From positions 1 through 8,602 of the forward strand of contig CALAXC010000402.1 in the NCBI GenBank assembly GCA_937894775.1: DNA of 8,602 nucleotides, in the 5' to 3' direction. A model generated the notes under the pieces. The model saw nothing but the letters and a program-made list of their open reading frames with translations. It was not told the DNA's origin and did not search any database. The number at the start of each line of letters is the position of its first letter. Within the stretch, counting starts at the first letter, position 1. Source of the DNA: an uncultured Clostridia bacterium (GTDB taxonomy: Bacteria; Bacillota; Clostridia; Oscillospirales; CAG-272). A program made the translations under genes and the position numbers. Below, one piece after another: positions 1 to 5,673 of the stretch.

Positions 1-338
1 ACGTGGAAGACACAGGGCAGCAGTTCGCCTGCGATCTTGTACATGTTGGGGATCATCAGCAGCAGACCCTGAGATGCGGTGTAGGTGGTGGTCAGAGCGC
101 CTGCTGCAAGAGAGCCGTGAACGGCACCTGCGGCACCTGCCTCGGACTGCATCTCCATAACCTTTACGTTCTCGCCCATAATGTTCTTGAGACCTGTAGC
201 AGACCATGCGTCTGTAAGCTCAGCCATTACGGAAGAAGGAGTAATAGGATAGATTGCGGCAACCTCTGTAAACGCATAAGAAACGTGCGCAGCAGCGGTG
301 TTACCGTCCATGGATTGCTTTTTTCTTTCAATAGCCAT
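1..338 (-). CDS. nifJ: Pyruvate:ferredoxin (flavodoxin) oxidoreductase, N-terminal part
   Basis: Only the first 112 codons lie in the window; the gene continues past base 1. The product would oxidatively decarboxylate pyruvate to acetyl-CoA and CO2 with thiamine diphosphate, passing electrons to ferredoxin through Fe-S clusters, in the cytoplasm. The visible part is the start of the family's pyrimidine-binding domain I. It contains YPITPSS at residues 30-36, where the family's substrate-contacting Thr sits, and MQSEAGAAGAVHG at 63-75, whose Glu66 matches the Glu that activates the cofactor. The fragment ends at CVFH, just before the conserved Arg of this domain. Complete family members are about 1170-1200 residues. 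The start ATG at 338-336 is preceded by a strong ribosome binding site, GGAGG, read on the minus strand at about 345-350. It is transcribed divergently from the ligase-like gene at 773. Family identity is very likely; Fe-S domains and the electron acceptor cannot be checked here. Confidence 0.95.
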   Translation of the reverse strand, partial: MAIERKKQSMDGNTAAAHVSYAFTEVAAIYPITPSSVMAELTDAWSATGLKNIMGENVKVMEMQSEAGAAGAVHGSLAAGALTTTYTASQGLLLMIPNMYKIAGELLPCVFH

Positions 339-410
339 GTTTAAAAACCTCCGTTTTTTTAATTAAATTTTTAATTAAATATTATTTTGAAAAATAATTT
401 TCCACTCAAT

Positions 411-439
411 ATAATATCACAAATTCTTTGATAAGTAAA
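411..439 (-). promoter_or_regulatory. Candidate sigma-A promoter of the PFOR gene
   Basis: Read on the minus strand, TTTACT at 439-434 and TATTAT at 416-411 are separated by 17 bases. A TG one base upstream of the second hexamer makes an extended -10. Transcription would start near base 404, giving a leader of about 65 bases before the ATG at 338. The -35 match is only partial and the surroundings are AT-rich, so a chance match is possible. Confidence 0.4.
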
Positions 440-543
440 GAGATTTTTTGAAATTTCCACATATTTAATAAAAAAATTGGTATTTTTTTAACAAAGATTG
501 TAACGAAAGAAAAAATATGAATTTTTTTCCAAAAAAATCTTTT

Positions 544-550
544 TTCGACA
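544..550 (-). promoter_or_regulatory. Candidate Spo0A box (perfect heptamer)
   Basis: The plus strand reads TTCGACA, the exact complement of the 0A-box core TGTCGAA, followed on the minus strand by a run of A as in many strong boxes. It lies roughly 130 bases upstream of the candidate PFOR -10. The match is seen directly; the binding role is inferred from the Bacillus/Clostridium consensus and from spoIIE and spoIIIE elsewhere in the window. A 7-base match can arise by chance. Confidence 0.35.
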
Positions 551-606
551 TAAATGCTAAAAATCACCGTTTTTCAGTAAAAAAGCAAAAACCGCCTTGA
601 TGTTGC

Positions 607-668
607 GTTGAGTTATCAACATTTTCATAGCGTTTTTTCTTTATTTAGGTTGAGTTGTCAACATTTTC
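607..668. repeat. Tandem palindrome pair GTTGA-N4-TCAAC, candidate operator
   Basis: GTTGAGTTATCAAC at 607-620 and GTTGAGTTGTCAAC at 649-662 are each an inverted repeat with 5-base arms and a 4-base centre. Both are followed by ATTTTC, so the repeat unit is 20 bases (607-626 and 649-668) with one difference. The copies are 42 bp apart centre to centre, about four helical turns, placing them on the same DNA face. The second copy ends 48 bases before the -10 of the ligase-like gene. This geometry suits a dimeric regulator bound at two sites. I cannot name the regulator: the sequence does not fit the consensus of Rex, CcpA, Fur or FapR. Confidence 0.5.
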
Positions 669-686
669 TAAAATTGTAAAATGTTC

Positions 687-715
687 ACGGTTATTTCATA
701 ATTATCTGCTATAAT
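687..715 (+). promoter_or_regulatory. Candidate extended -10 promoter of the ligase-like gene
   Basis: TATAAT at 710-715 is a perfect -10 hexamer, preceded by TG at 707-708 as in extended -10 promoters. At 17-base spacing the -35 position (687-692, ACGGTT) is poor, which suggests either reliance on the extended -10 or an activator, possibly at the palindromes upstream. Transcription would start near 722, leaving a leader of about 50 bases. Confidence 0.55.
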
Positions 716-742
716 AATAAAAAATCAAACATTTGCCGATTT

Positions 743-749
743 TTCGACA
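743..749 (-). promoter_or_regulatory. Second candidate Spo0A box (perfect heptamer)
   Basis: TTCGACA on the plus strand is TGTCGAA on the minus strand, again followed there by a run of A. It lies about 20 bases downstream of the predicted transcription start of the ligase-like gene and just before its ribosome binding site. A bound regulator here would be expected to repress. Function is inferred only from the heptamer match. Confidence 0.35.
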
Positions 750-772
750 GCTTTATCGAGGAGATAACAAAG

Positions 773-2077
773 ATGAAAAAAGCAAAATATCCAAAACCAA
801 GCAGATATCACAATATAAGAGAAATGATAGAAAGCACAACCAAAGAAAGAGGCAGAGCTCCCGCTTTTTATCAGAAGCTCAACGGAAAATATCAGACTTT
901 TTCTTATTCAAGGCTAAAAAATAATATCAAAGCACTCGGCGTTTCACTTATGCGGCGCGGACTTGGCGGTAAAAAGTTTATTCTCATCGAAGAAAGCTCA
1001 TACCCCTTCTCTCTTGCTTATATAACCGCTCTTTGCGGACTCGGAACAGTCATTCCCGTAAGCAAGAACATATCCGATGCGGAATTAGCCTCGATAGCAA
1101 AGATCACAAGCGCCGCAGCTATAATTTACCCCAAAAATTTTGAAAGCAAAACCGCTTCCGTTCCAAAAAAGCTGCAAAAGATAGACTTTGACGAGCTTCT
1201 TCTCCTTTGTGACATGGGACTGAGCTTTTCGGACAGAGAGCTTGGCGAATTCGATAAGATCTCGATCGATATCGACGCGACTGCCATGATCTCCTTTGCA
1301 CGCGCGAAAGACGGTTCCAAAAGAGGAATTATGCTTTCGCAGAGAAATATATGTTCAGCGCTTGGAGGGCTGACTCTTGCGCTACCCTGCGAAAAAGGAT
1401 CCGCAACTCTCGCGATCCTGCCGCCTCACTCGGTTTTTGAAACGGTAACGGGTATTCTTTACCCATTAAGTCAAGGCTGCACCGTATGTTTTTGCGACGA
1501 CACAAAGCAAATACTGCCAACCGCAAAGGATCTAAACCCCGCAAGTATCGTTTGTTCGGCAGGTTTTATCGAGAAGCTTTACAGCAAGATACAGTACAAT
1601 ATAAGAAAAAGAGAAATAAACAAAAAAGTTTCCGATCTCATAAAGGTCACCGATGCCATAAAGATCCCCTCGCTAAGAATCAAAGCAAAGCGCAAGGTTT
1701 TTGCCGACATACATAAAGCCTTTGGCGAAAATATGACCGATCTCACCGTTGCGGGAATTTCTGCAGACAGCGAAGCCGTAACAGGCTTGCGCGCTTTGGG
1801 ATTTAACGTTACCTGCGTATACGGTATCACCGAATGTGCTTCGGTTATAGCTCTGACCGACTCAAAGGGCGATTTAAGAGTTATTCCGTCAGGAGAAGTA
1901 AAAATATCCGAAAAAGATAAAAGCGGCGCAGGAAAGCTCTGCTACCGCGGTGATAACGTTATGATCGGTTATTACAAGGAAGAAAATTTAAACAGATCGA
2001 TAAAGATCAACGGCTGGATAGATACCGAAAGTCTTGGAACCGTTGATGATGACGGAGTTTTGAATATTATAAAATAA
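773..2077 (+). CDS. Degenerate, C-terminally truncated acyl-CoA synthetase (AMP-forming) family protein
   Basis: The 434-residue product aligns by eye with long-chain fatty acid-CoA ligases over their large N-terminal domain. Support comes from the N-terminal segment (residues 13-100), LPPHSVFE at 217-224, a region around 290-345 like the ligase stretch before the A5 motif, and A5 itself intact as YGITE (350-354). Active members are about 550-600 residues. The P-loop-like A3 motif TSGTTG is ARAKDG here (176-181), with Arg184 at its usual Lys. The A7 motif TGDLG, whose Asp binds ribose, is TESLG (418-422). The protein ends at NIIK, at the hinge, so the C-terminal subdomain with the A10 catalytic Lys is absent. 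Adenylation is therefore unlikely. The long intact frame, the promoter and a good site (GAGGAG, 9 bases before the ATG) suggest a maintained pseudoenzyme rather than decay. Substrate and role are unknown. Confidence 0.8.
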   Translation: MKKAKYPKPSRYHNIREMIESTTKERGRAPAFYQKLNGKYQTFSYSRLKNNIKALGVSLMRRGLGGKKFILIEESSYPFSLAYITALCGLGTVIPVSKNISDAELASIAKITSAAAIIYPKNFESKTASVPKKLQKIDFDELLLLCDMGLSFSDRELGEFDKISIDIDATAMISFARAKDGSKRGIMLSQRNICSALGGLTLALPCEKGSATLAILPPHSVFETVTGILYPLSQGCTVCFCDDTKQILPTAKDLNPASIVCSAGFIEKLYSKIQYNIRKREINKKVSDLIKVTDAIKIPSLRIKAKRKVFADIHKAFGENMTDLTVAGISADSEAVTGLRALGFNVTCVYGITECASVIALTDSKGDLRVIPSGEVKISEKDKSGAGKLCYRGDNVMIGYYKEENLNRSIKINGWIDTESLGTVDDDGVLNIIK

Positions 2078-2102
2078 CGCCGTCGTAATATATTTAACTT
2101 CA

Positions 2103-2144
2103 CCCCATACAAAATATTCGAAAATACAAATATTTTGTATGGGG
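2103..2144 (+). terminator. Strong hairpin after the ligase-like gene, probable terminator
   Basis: A perfect 16-bp inverted repeat (arms 2103-2118 and 2129-2144, starting CCCCATAC and ending GTATGGGG) encloses a 10-base loop. It begins 25 bases after the stop codon at 2077 and is followed by AATTTTAG, a short T run. It fits a terminator of the upstream gene, although the T run is weak and the lower stem is mostly A-T. Confidence 0.5.
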
Positions 2145-2220
2145 AATTTTAGATATCTCAAACAAAAAATTAAAGTGCGTACAACGTACGTTAAATCCCA
2201 AATAAAGCAATCAATAAGAG

Positions 2221-2250
2221 AACCCCCGAAGGCGAATGCCTTCGGGGGTT
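2221..2250 (-). terminator. Perfect 13-bp GC-rich terminator hairpin, likely bidirectional
   Basis: Arms AACCCCCGAAGGC (2221-2233) and its exact complement (2238-2250) enclose a GAAT loop. On the minus strand the hairpin starts 27 bases after the stop of the His-tailed membrane protein gene and is followed by TTCTCTTATTG. On the plus strand it is followed by TTATTAG. It lies between two convergent genes, so it probably ends transcription from both sides, with the minus-strand gene as main client. Confidence 0.8.
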
Positions 2251-2277
2251 ATTAGCACACAATTATTTTTATATCGA

Positions 2278-3030
2278 TCAATGATAGTAATGATCGTGTG
2301 TATGGTGAACATTCTGTTCTCTCGCAGTATTACGAGCAGTTGCACTAGTATTATAAGCAGTTGCAGCAGAGCTTGCAGCGATAGCAGCTGTATTAGCAGC
2401 AGTCACAGCGGCAGCCTGTGCAGCAGCCTCATTAGCAGCAGCAGAACGAGCAGTGTTCTTAGCGATCTCAACAGAAAGACCAGCTACGCTATTCAAAGCT
2501 TTCTCAACTCTTGCGCGGTGCATAGCCTCTTCATAAACATTAATAGCTTCACGAATAGTGTCAGCGCGAAGATTCTTAAGCATATCAAGCATATACTGAA
2601 TAGCGAAAGAATTTCTTGCATAATACAAAGCGAAAGAATCGGGAACGTACTTAGCGATCTTGGGCTGGAATACTTCTGCGTCATACTTGTTCAAATCTGC
2701 GCAAGCTGCATCATAAGCTTTCTTTGCAGCTTCTTTCTGAGCGCGCAAACGAGCACAACGCTCTTCCCACTTTTTCTTATCGATCATGTTGATAACAAAC
2801 ATAACGATAAGTCCGATAAACATGGTAATAATACCAATTATAATAAACAACCAAAGAGGCTTAAATCTCTTAGGTCTCTCTTTGCCGAGTTCGCGATCCA
2901 ATCTTTCGAGCTCAGCTTTCTTTGCCGCACAATCCTGTGCGCGCTTGTCATAACCAAGCGAAGCTTCTAACAAATCAGAAAGCATCGCTATGTTGCTTTG
3001 TCTTTCAGCAACACGTTCTTGTTTGGTCAT
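2278..3030 (-). CDS. Uncharacterised membrane protein with coiled coils and His-rich C-terminus
   Basis: I do not recognise a characterised family for this 250-residue product. Residues 1-55 are highly charged and probably helical or coiled coil. Residues 59-83 are one long hydrophobic segment (LWLFIIIGIITMFIG onward), flanked by RPKRFK and DKKK, so a single membrane span or tight hairpin. A second charged helical stretch covers 85-120. Residues 154-178 (RADTIREAINVYEEAMHRARVEKAL) resemble, from memory, a segment in uncharacterised Firmicutes membrane proteins. Residues 195-236 are dominated by Ala, Thr, Ser and Asn. The tail HHTHDHYYH (242-250) has five His in nine residues and might bind metal. 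There is no cleavable signal peptide. The ATG at 3030-3028 follows an AAGGAAGGA ribosome binding site. The gene stands alone on its strand, 213 bases from spoIIE, with its own terminator. Coding is well supported; function is unknown. Confidence 0.85.
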   Translation of the reverse strand: MTKQERVAERQSNIAMLSDLLEASLGYDKRAQDCAAKKAELERLDRELGKERPKRFKPLWLFIIIGIITMFIGLIVMFVINMIDKKKWEERCARLRAQKEAAKKAYDAACADLNKYDAEVFQPKIAKYVPDSFALYYARNSFAIQYMLDMLKNLRADTIREAINVYEEAMHRARVEKALNSVAGLSVEIAKNTARSAAANEAAAQAAAVTAANTAAIAASSAATAYNTSATARNTAREQNVHHTHDHYYH

Positions 3031-3052
3031 AATTCTGTCCTTCCTTCTTGTG

Positions 3053-3069
3053 ATTTTTTGTCAAAAAAT
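3053..3069. repeat. 17-base palindrome in the leader of the His-tailed protein gene
   Basis: ATTTTTTG-T-CAAAAAAT is a perfect inverted repeat with 8-base arms and one central base, about 23-40 bases upstream of the ATG at 3030. It could be an operator or a weak leader hairpin. Its A/T composition makes chance occurrence plausible. Confidence 0.3.
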
Positions 3070-3151
3070 GTTAAATAATGACACATAAATTGTATACAAA
3101 AAGTGAACAGAATTCTTGTTTTTTTTTTGCCAAACTATGAACAAATTGTAA

Positions 3152-3157
3152 ATTATA
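3152..3157 (-). promoter_or_regulatory. Possible -10 element for the His-tailed protein gene
   Basis: TATAAT is present on the minus strand about 120 bases upstream of the ATG at 3030. At 17-base spacing no recognisable -35 is present (GGGCGG). It lies in the 213-base gap downstream of spoIIE, where a promoter is expected if the gene is not simply read through from spoIIE. Only the hexamer supports it. I found no strong terminator hairpin after the spoIIE stop, so read-through remains possible. Confidence 0.3.
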
Positions 3158-3243
3158 TGAGAACGCTTTTTTCGCCGCCCTGATTTGTGCCAATTTCTCT
3201 TTTTTAACCGAGATTTCGGGGTACTTTGCAGTTTATCTGCTTT

Positions 3244-5460
3244 TCATTCAACACTTATAACGATCACCGAAATATCATCAGTAGAGCCTTTTGCCGTTGC
3301 ATATTTTACTATGAGTTCGGCTATACGCTCGGGACTGCGCTCAGGAAGATTTTGCGAAAGCAGATCAAAAAGCCAAGGGCACTCCCCCGCCTCTCCCGTA
3401 ACACCGTCGCTGACCATAACCGCTATATCGCCTCTGCACAGCACAAGATCATAGCATTTTACGTCAACCTCATTAAGAATCCCTATCGGCATCGTGCCCG
3501 AACGAAGCTTAAACAGTCTGCCTCTACGATAAACGTAGCTTGGAGCTGCTCCGCACTTGAAAAGCCGCGCTTTTCCATTCATAAGATCGACCTCAAGCAG
3601 ATCAAGCGTAGCCGAGCATTCCCCCATCCGATTTTTATATCTTCCCGCCAAAAAGCCGTTAAGCATAGAAAGAAGCTCATCATTTACACATCCCACGCTA
3701 AGCATATTAAAGATAAATCCCGAGCATATACGCGAAACCGAGTGCGCGGCAAACCCCGTTCCCATTCCGTCGCTTATAAGAGCAAAAAAGCGCCCTTCGT
3801 CATTTTTAAAGACCGCAACAGAATCACCGCAGACCTGCTCATTTTTCGCAATCACACATCTTCGCACAACAGATGCCGATATTTTTTCACTCTCACGCAT
3901 AACAAGAACAGCCGAATATTCACTGTCACGCCTTATTTCAAAACGCTCTGTGTTAAGAGAAAAAGGCAAAACAGCAGAAAGCGCTACCGCTATTTCTTTG
4001 GCATTCTCCTCAAGAGCTTCAAGACTTCTCGCTTTTATATATATTGTCTTTTTCCGCACTCCATAAACAAGCACTCCACTTATATCCATATTAAGCTCGG
4101 AAAGAACAGAGCAAAGCCTTTTCGATAGCTCTTTATCAACAGAATATTCCTTTTCTTCACTTTCCAATGCTTTTGTAAGAAGTGACGAAAGCGCTCTGTA
4201 ATCGGGTGCGCTCAAATCATTCGAACGAAAATCGTTGTATTTTTCATCACAAATTTTATTATAGCCATTAATCTCACTGCTTTCTTTTTCAAGCTCTTCA
4301 AACAAAGAAGAAAGCTTATAAAGAGCATCGCTTACCGCCGACATTCTCAGATTTGTTTCGTACAAGCGGATACCGTCAAGCACACTTTCATCAAGGACTT
4401 TACATTCAAGTCTTCGCTGACTCTTTTCTGAGGTTTCTGCTCGATTTTTATCTTTGGTATTTTTAGCTTTATCCAAAAGATCATAGAAAATTATTTTATG
4501 AGCCACCGAATATACAAGACACGCAGAAAGAATCCCGCCAAAAACACCGCTGAGTGCCGACAGACCTTCTACGTAAAACGCCCACGCGCAGGAAGAAAAG
4601 AAAGCCGCAAAGCAAGCAAGGGGCGCCGAAAATCTAACGAATATTCCCGCGCAGAGTGCCGCAATAACAAACAATGGCGCAAGCATCGGTGAATAACAAA
4701 GTCCGAGAACAAGTCCCAAAAAAGCTCCGTAACCGACGCCCTTATAAGAAACCGTAAAAAACGTGAGCATCAGTGCCGCAAATACAGAAAGTGAAACGCC
4801 GTAAAAATTTATTTTTGCGCCGCCGAAAATACATATTGCGCAAAGGCTCAAAAATCCAAGCTCGTGCCAAATCGCAGAAGCTTCTTTTTTCCCTTTTTTT
4901 AAGTCTTTTACCGCAGGGTTAAAATATCCGCACAAGAGCGCTGTCAGCGCAGGCGATATCAAAGTCAGCAATAAAAGTCCGAAAAGATCGTAATAAAGAA
5001 GTCCGCTCGAGAAAAAGACCGCCGCACCGAGCGCAAGCCCCACAGTTGCCGAGGTTATAATACGCAAGCCGCTTTTTTCACGAAAAACACGTTTAGCCAA
5101 AGAATATCCTATATTTTTCCCGTATGACACTTTTTCAAGCTTAACGGTAAGCATAAGAAAGACACGCATAAAAAGGAGCAGCGTATAGATGCCGAAATAA
5201 ACCAGTGCTTCCTCAAGCTCAAAGCTTACAAACGCAGAAACAGTTGCGCCAAGATAAGCAAACGGAGTTTCCTTCCCCACCGCAGCAAGCAAAGCAACGC
5301 CAAAAGGTCTTGCGCCAAACGGCAGCTCGCCAAGCGAAGCAAAGTATCCGCAAATAAAAAGCAAAATTTTCGGTGCGGTTATCCTGACAACAGTCCTCAC
5401 GTCATATTTACGAAGGATCTCTCGGTCATTCTTTTCTATCCTTTCATCACGTTGGTCCAT
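3244..5460 (-). CDS. spoIIE: Stage II sporulation protein E, membrane-anchored PP2C phosphatase
   Basis: SpoIIE dephosphorylates the anti-anti-sigma factor SpoIIAA to activate sigma-F in the forespore and also acts at the polar septum. The 738-residue product (827 in B. subtilis) has about ten hydrophobic segments between residues 25 and 320, a charged central region (about 330-525) and a PP2C domain (about 528-738). Phosphatase motifs are intact: CGDS (544-547), ISDGMGTG (562-569) with metal-binding Asp564, CGAAPSYVYRRG (636-647), GTMPIG (655-660), SDGV (684-687) and STDD (726-729). I chose the ATG at 5460-5458; a TTG directly before it (5463-5461) could equally be used. Both share the ribosome binding site AAGGAAG, 6 bases before the TTG and 9 before the ATG. 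It is divergent from the SpoIIIE/FtsK gene, a functionally related neighbour. In B. subtilis spoIIE is activated by Spo0A-P; a candidate site lies upstream here. Confidence 0.95.
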   Translation of the reverse strand: MDQRDERIEKNDREILRKYDVRTVVRITAPKILLFICGYFASLGELPFGARPFGVALLAAVGKETPFAYLGATVSAFVSFELEEALVYFGIYTLLLFMRVFLMLTVKLEKVSYGKNIGYSLAKRVFREKSGLRIITSATVGLALGAAVFFSSGLLYYDLFGLLLLTLISPALTALLCGYFNPAVKDLKKGKKEASAIWHELGFLSLCAICIFGGAKINFYGVSLSVFAALMLTFFTVSYKGVGYGAFLGLVLGLCYSPMLAPLFVIAALCAGIFVRFSAPLACFAAFFSSCAWAFYVEGLSALSGVFGGILSACLVYSVAHKIIFYDLLDKAKNTKDKNRAETSEKSQRRLECKVLDESVLDGIRLYETNLRMSAVSDALYKLSSLFEELEKESSEINGYNKICDEKYNDFRSNDLSAPDYRALSSLLTKALESEEKEYSVDKELSKRLCSVLSELNMDISGVLVYGVRKKTIYIKARSLEALEENAKEIAVALSAVLPFSLNTERFEIRRDSEYSAVLVMRESEKISASVVRRCVIAKNEQVCGDSVAVFKNDEGRFFALISDGMGTGFAAHSVSRICSGFIFNMLSVGCVNDELLSMLNGFLAGRYKNRMGECSATLDLLEVDLMNGKARLFKCGAAPSYVYRRGRLFKLRSGTMPIGILNEVDVKCYDLVLCRGDIAVMVSDGVTGEAGECPWLFDLLSQNLPERSPERIAELIVKYATAKGSTDDISVIVISVE

Positions 5461-5502
5461 CAACGATCACTTCCTTTTCTTCTTTTTCTTTTTACTTTTT
5501 TC

Positions 5503-5546
5503 ATTTTATCAAAAGCAGAGTAAAATAAACGTCGTTTAACGTCGAG
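5503..5546 (-). promoter_or_regulatory. Candidate spoIIE promoter with tandem Spo0A-box-like pair
   Basis: On the minus strand TAAAAT (5508-5503), preceded by TGA, resembles an extended -10 about 43 bases before the spoIIE ATG. Its 17-base -35 position is poor. Starting 21 bases further upstream, the plus strand carries CGTCGTT (5530-5536) and CGTCGAG (5540-5546), matching the 0A box TGTCGAA at 4 and 5 of 7 positions. They are separated by 3 bases, a 10-bp period, which is the known geometry for a Spo0A dimer. Bacillus spoIIE and spoIIG promoters also have unusually long spacing with Spo0A bound near -35. Individual box matches are weak. Confidence 0.35.
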
Positions 5547-5604
5547 TAATTTATTTTCTTTTGAAGATATATCAAAGAAAATATCAAAAATCTGACTTTT
5601 ATCC

Positions 5605-5633
5605 TTGAATATATTTTCAAAATATGATATAAT
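5605..5633 (+). promoter_or_regulatory. Sigma-A promoter of the SpoIIIE/FtsK gene
   Basis: TTGAAT (5605-5610) and a perfect TATAAT (5628-5633) are separated by exactly 17 bases, with TG at 5625-5626 forming an extended -10. Transcription should start near 5640, giving a leader of about 34 bases before the ATG at 5674. This nearly ideal promoter predicts constitutive expression, which fits a translocase with a vegetative role. Confidence 0.8.
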
Positions 5634-5673
5634 ATATTTAATTGTAATTAAATTTTGTAAAGAGGTCTCTCAT

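Larger units (their letters stand above)
339..772. other. AT-rich divergent control region between the PFOR and ligase-like genes
   Basis: These 434 bases hold no credible gene. They are very AT-rich, with many A and T runs. Listed separately are a candidate promoter for each flanking gene, two near-identical palindromes at 607-620 and 649-662, and two perfect Spo0A-box heptamers at 544-550 and 743-749. Both flanking genes start with good ribosome binding sites pointing outward, so the region must carry both promoters. I see no recognisable riboswitch or T-box. Confidence 0.8.

Noticed and set aside
3..344. 113-codon plus-strand open frame at the left edge
   Set aside because: It is antisense to the unmistakable PFOR N-terminus (YPITPSS, MQSEAGAAGAVHG) and resembles no known protein.
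613..665. DnaA boxes (TTATCAACA at 613-621 and TTGTCAACA at 657-665)
   Set aside because: They differ from TTATCCACA at one and two positions, are fully explained by the tandem palindromes, and there is no dnaA, dnaN or box cluster nearby.
662..676. CodY-like site in ATTTTCTAAAATT
   Set aside because: It matches about 11 of 15 consensus positions, but in such AT-rich DNA this is expected by chance.
2236..2970. 244-codon plus-strand open frame opposite the His-tailed membrane protein
   Set aside because: It is a Ser/Cys/Ile-rich mirror of the Ala-rich minus-strand gene, starts inside the terminator hairpin and has no credible start signal. The minus-strand gene has a ribosome binding site, a membrane segment and a terminator.
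3181..3243. Terminator for spoIIE in the region after its stop codon
   Set aside because: Only 4-bp stems such as CCGA/TCGG with interrupted T runs are present, too weak to call.
3226..4128. 300-codon open frame on the plus strand, antisense to spoIIE
   Set aside because: It lies inside the clear SpoIIE phosphatase gene, its product is rich in Arg, Lys, His and Ser with no recognisable domain, and I saw no ribosome binding site. It is a shadow frame.
5605..5673. In-frame TTG at 5605 as an upstream start for the translocase
   Set aside because: The TTG is the -35 hexamer of the promoter and the TATAAT follows inside this stretch, so it is not transcribed from that promoter. The ATG at 5674 has a proper ribosome binding site.
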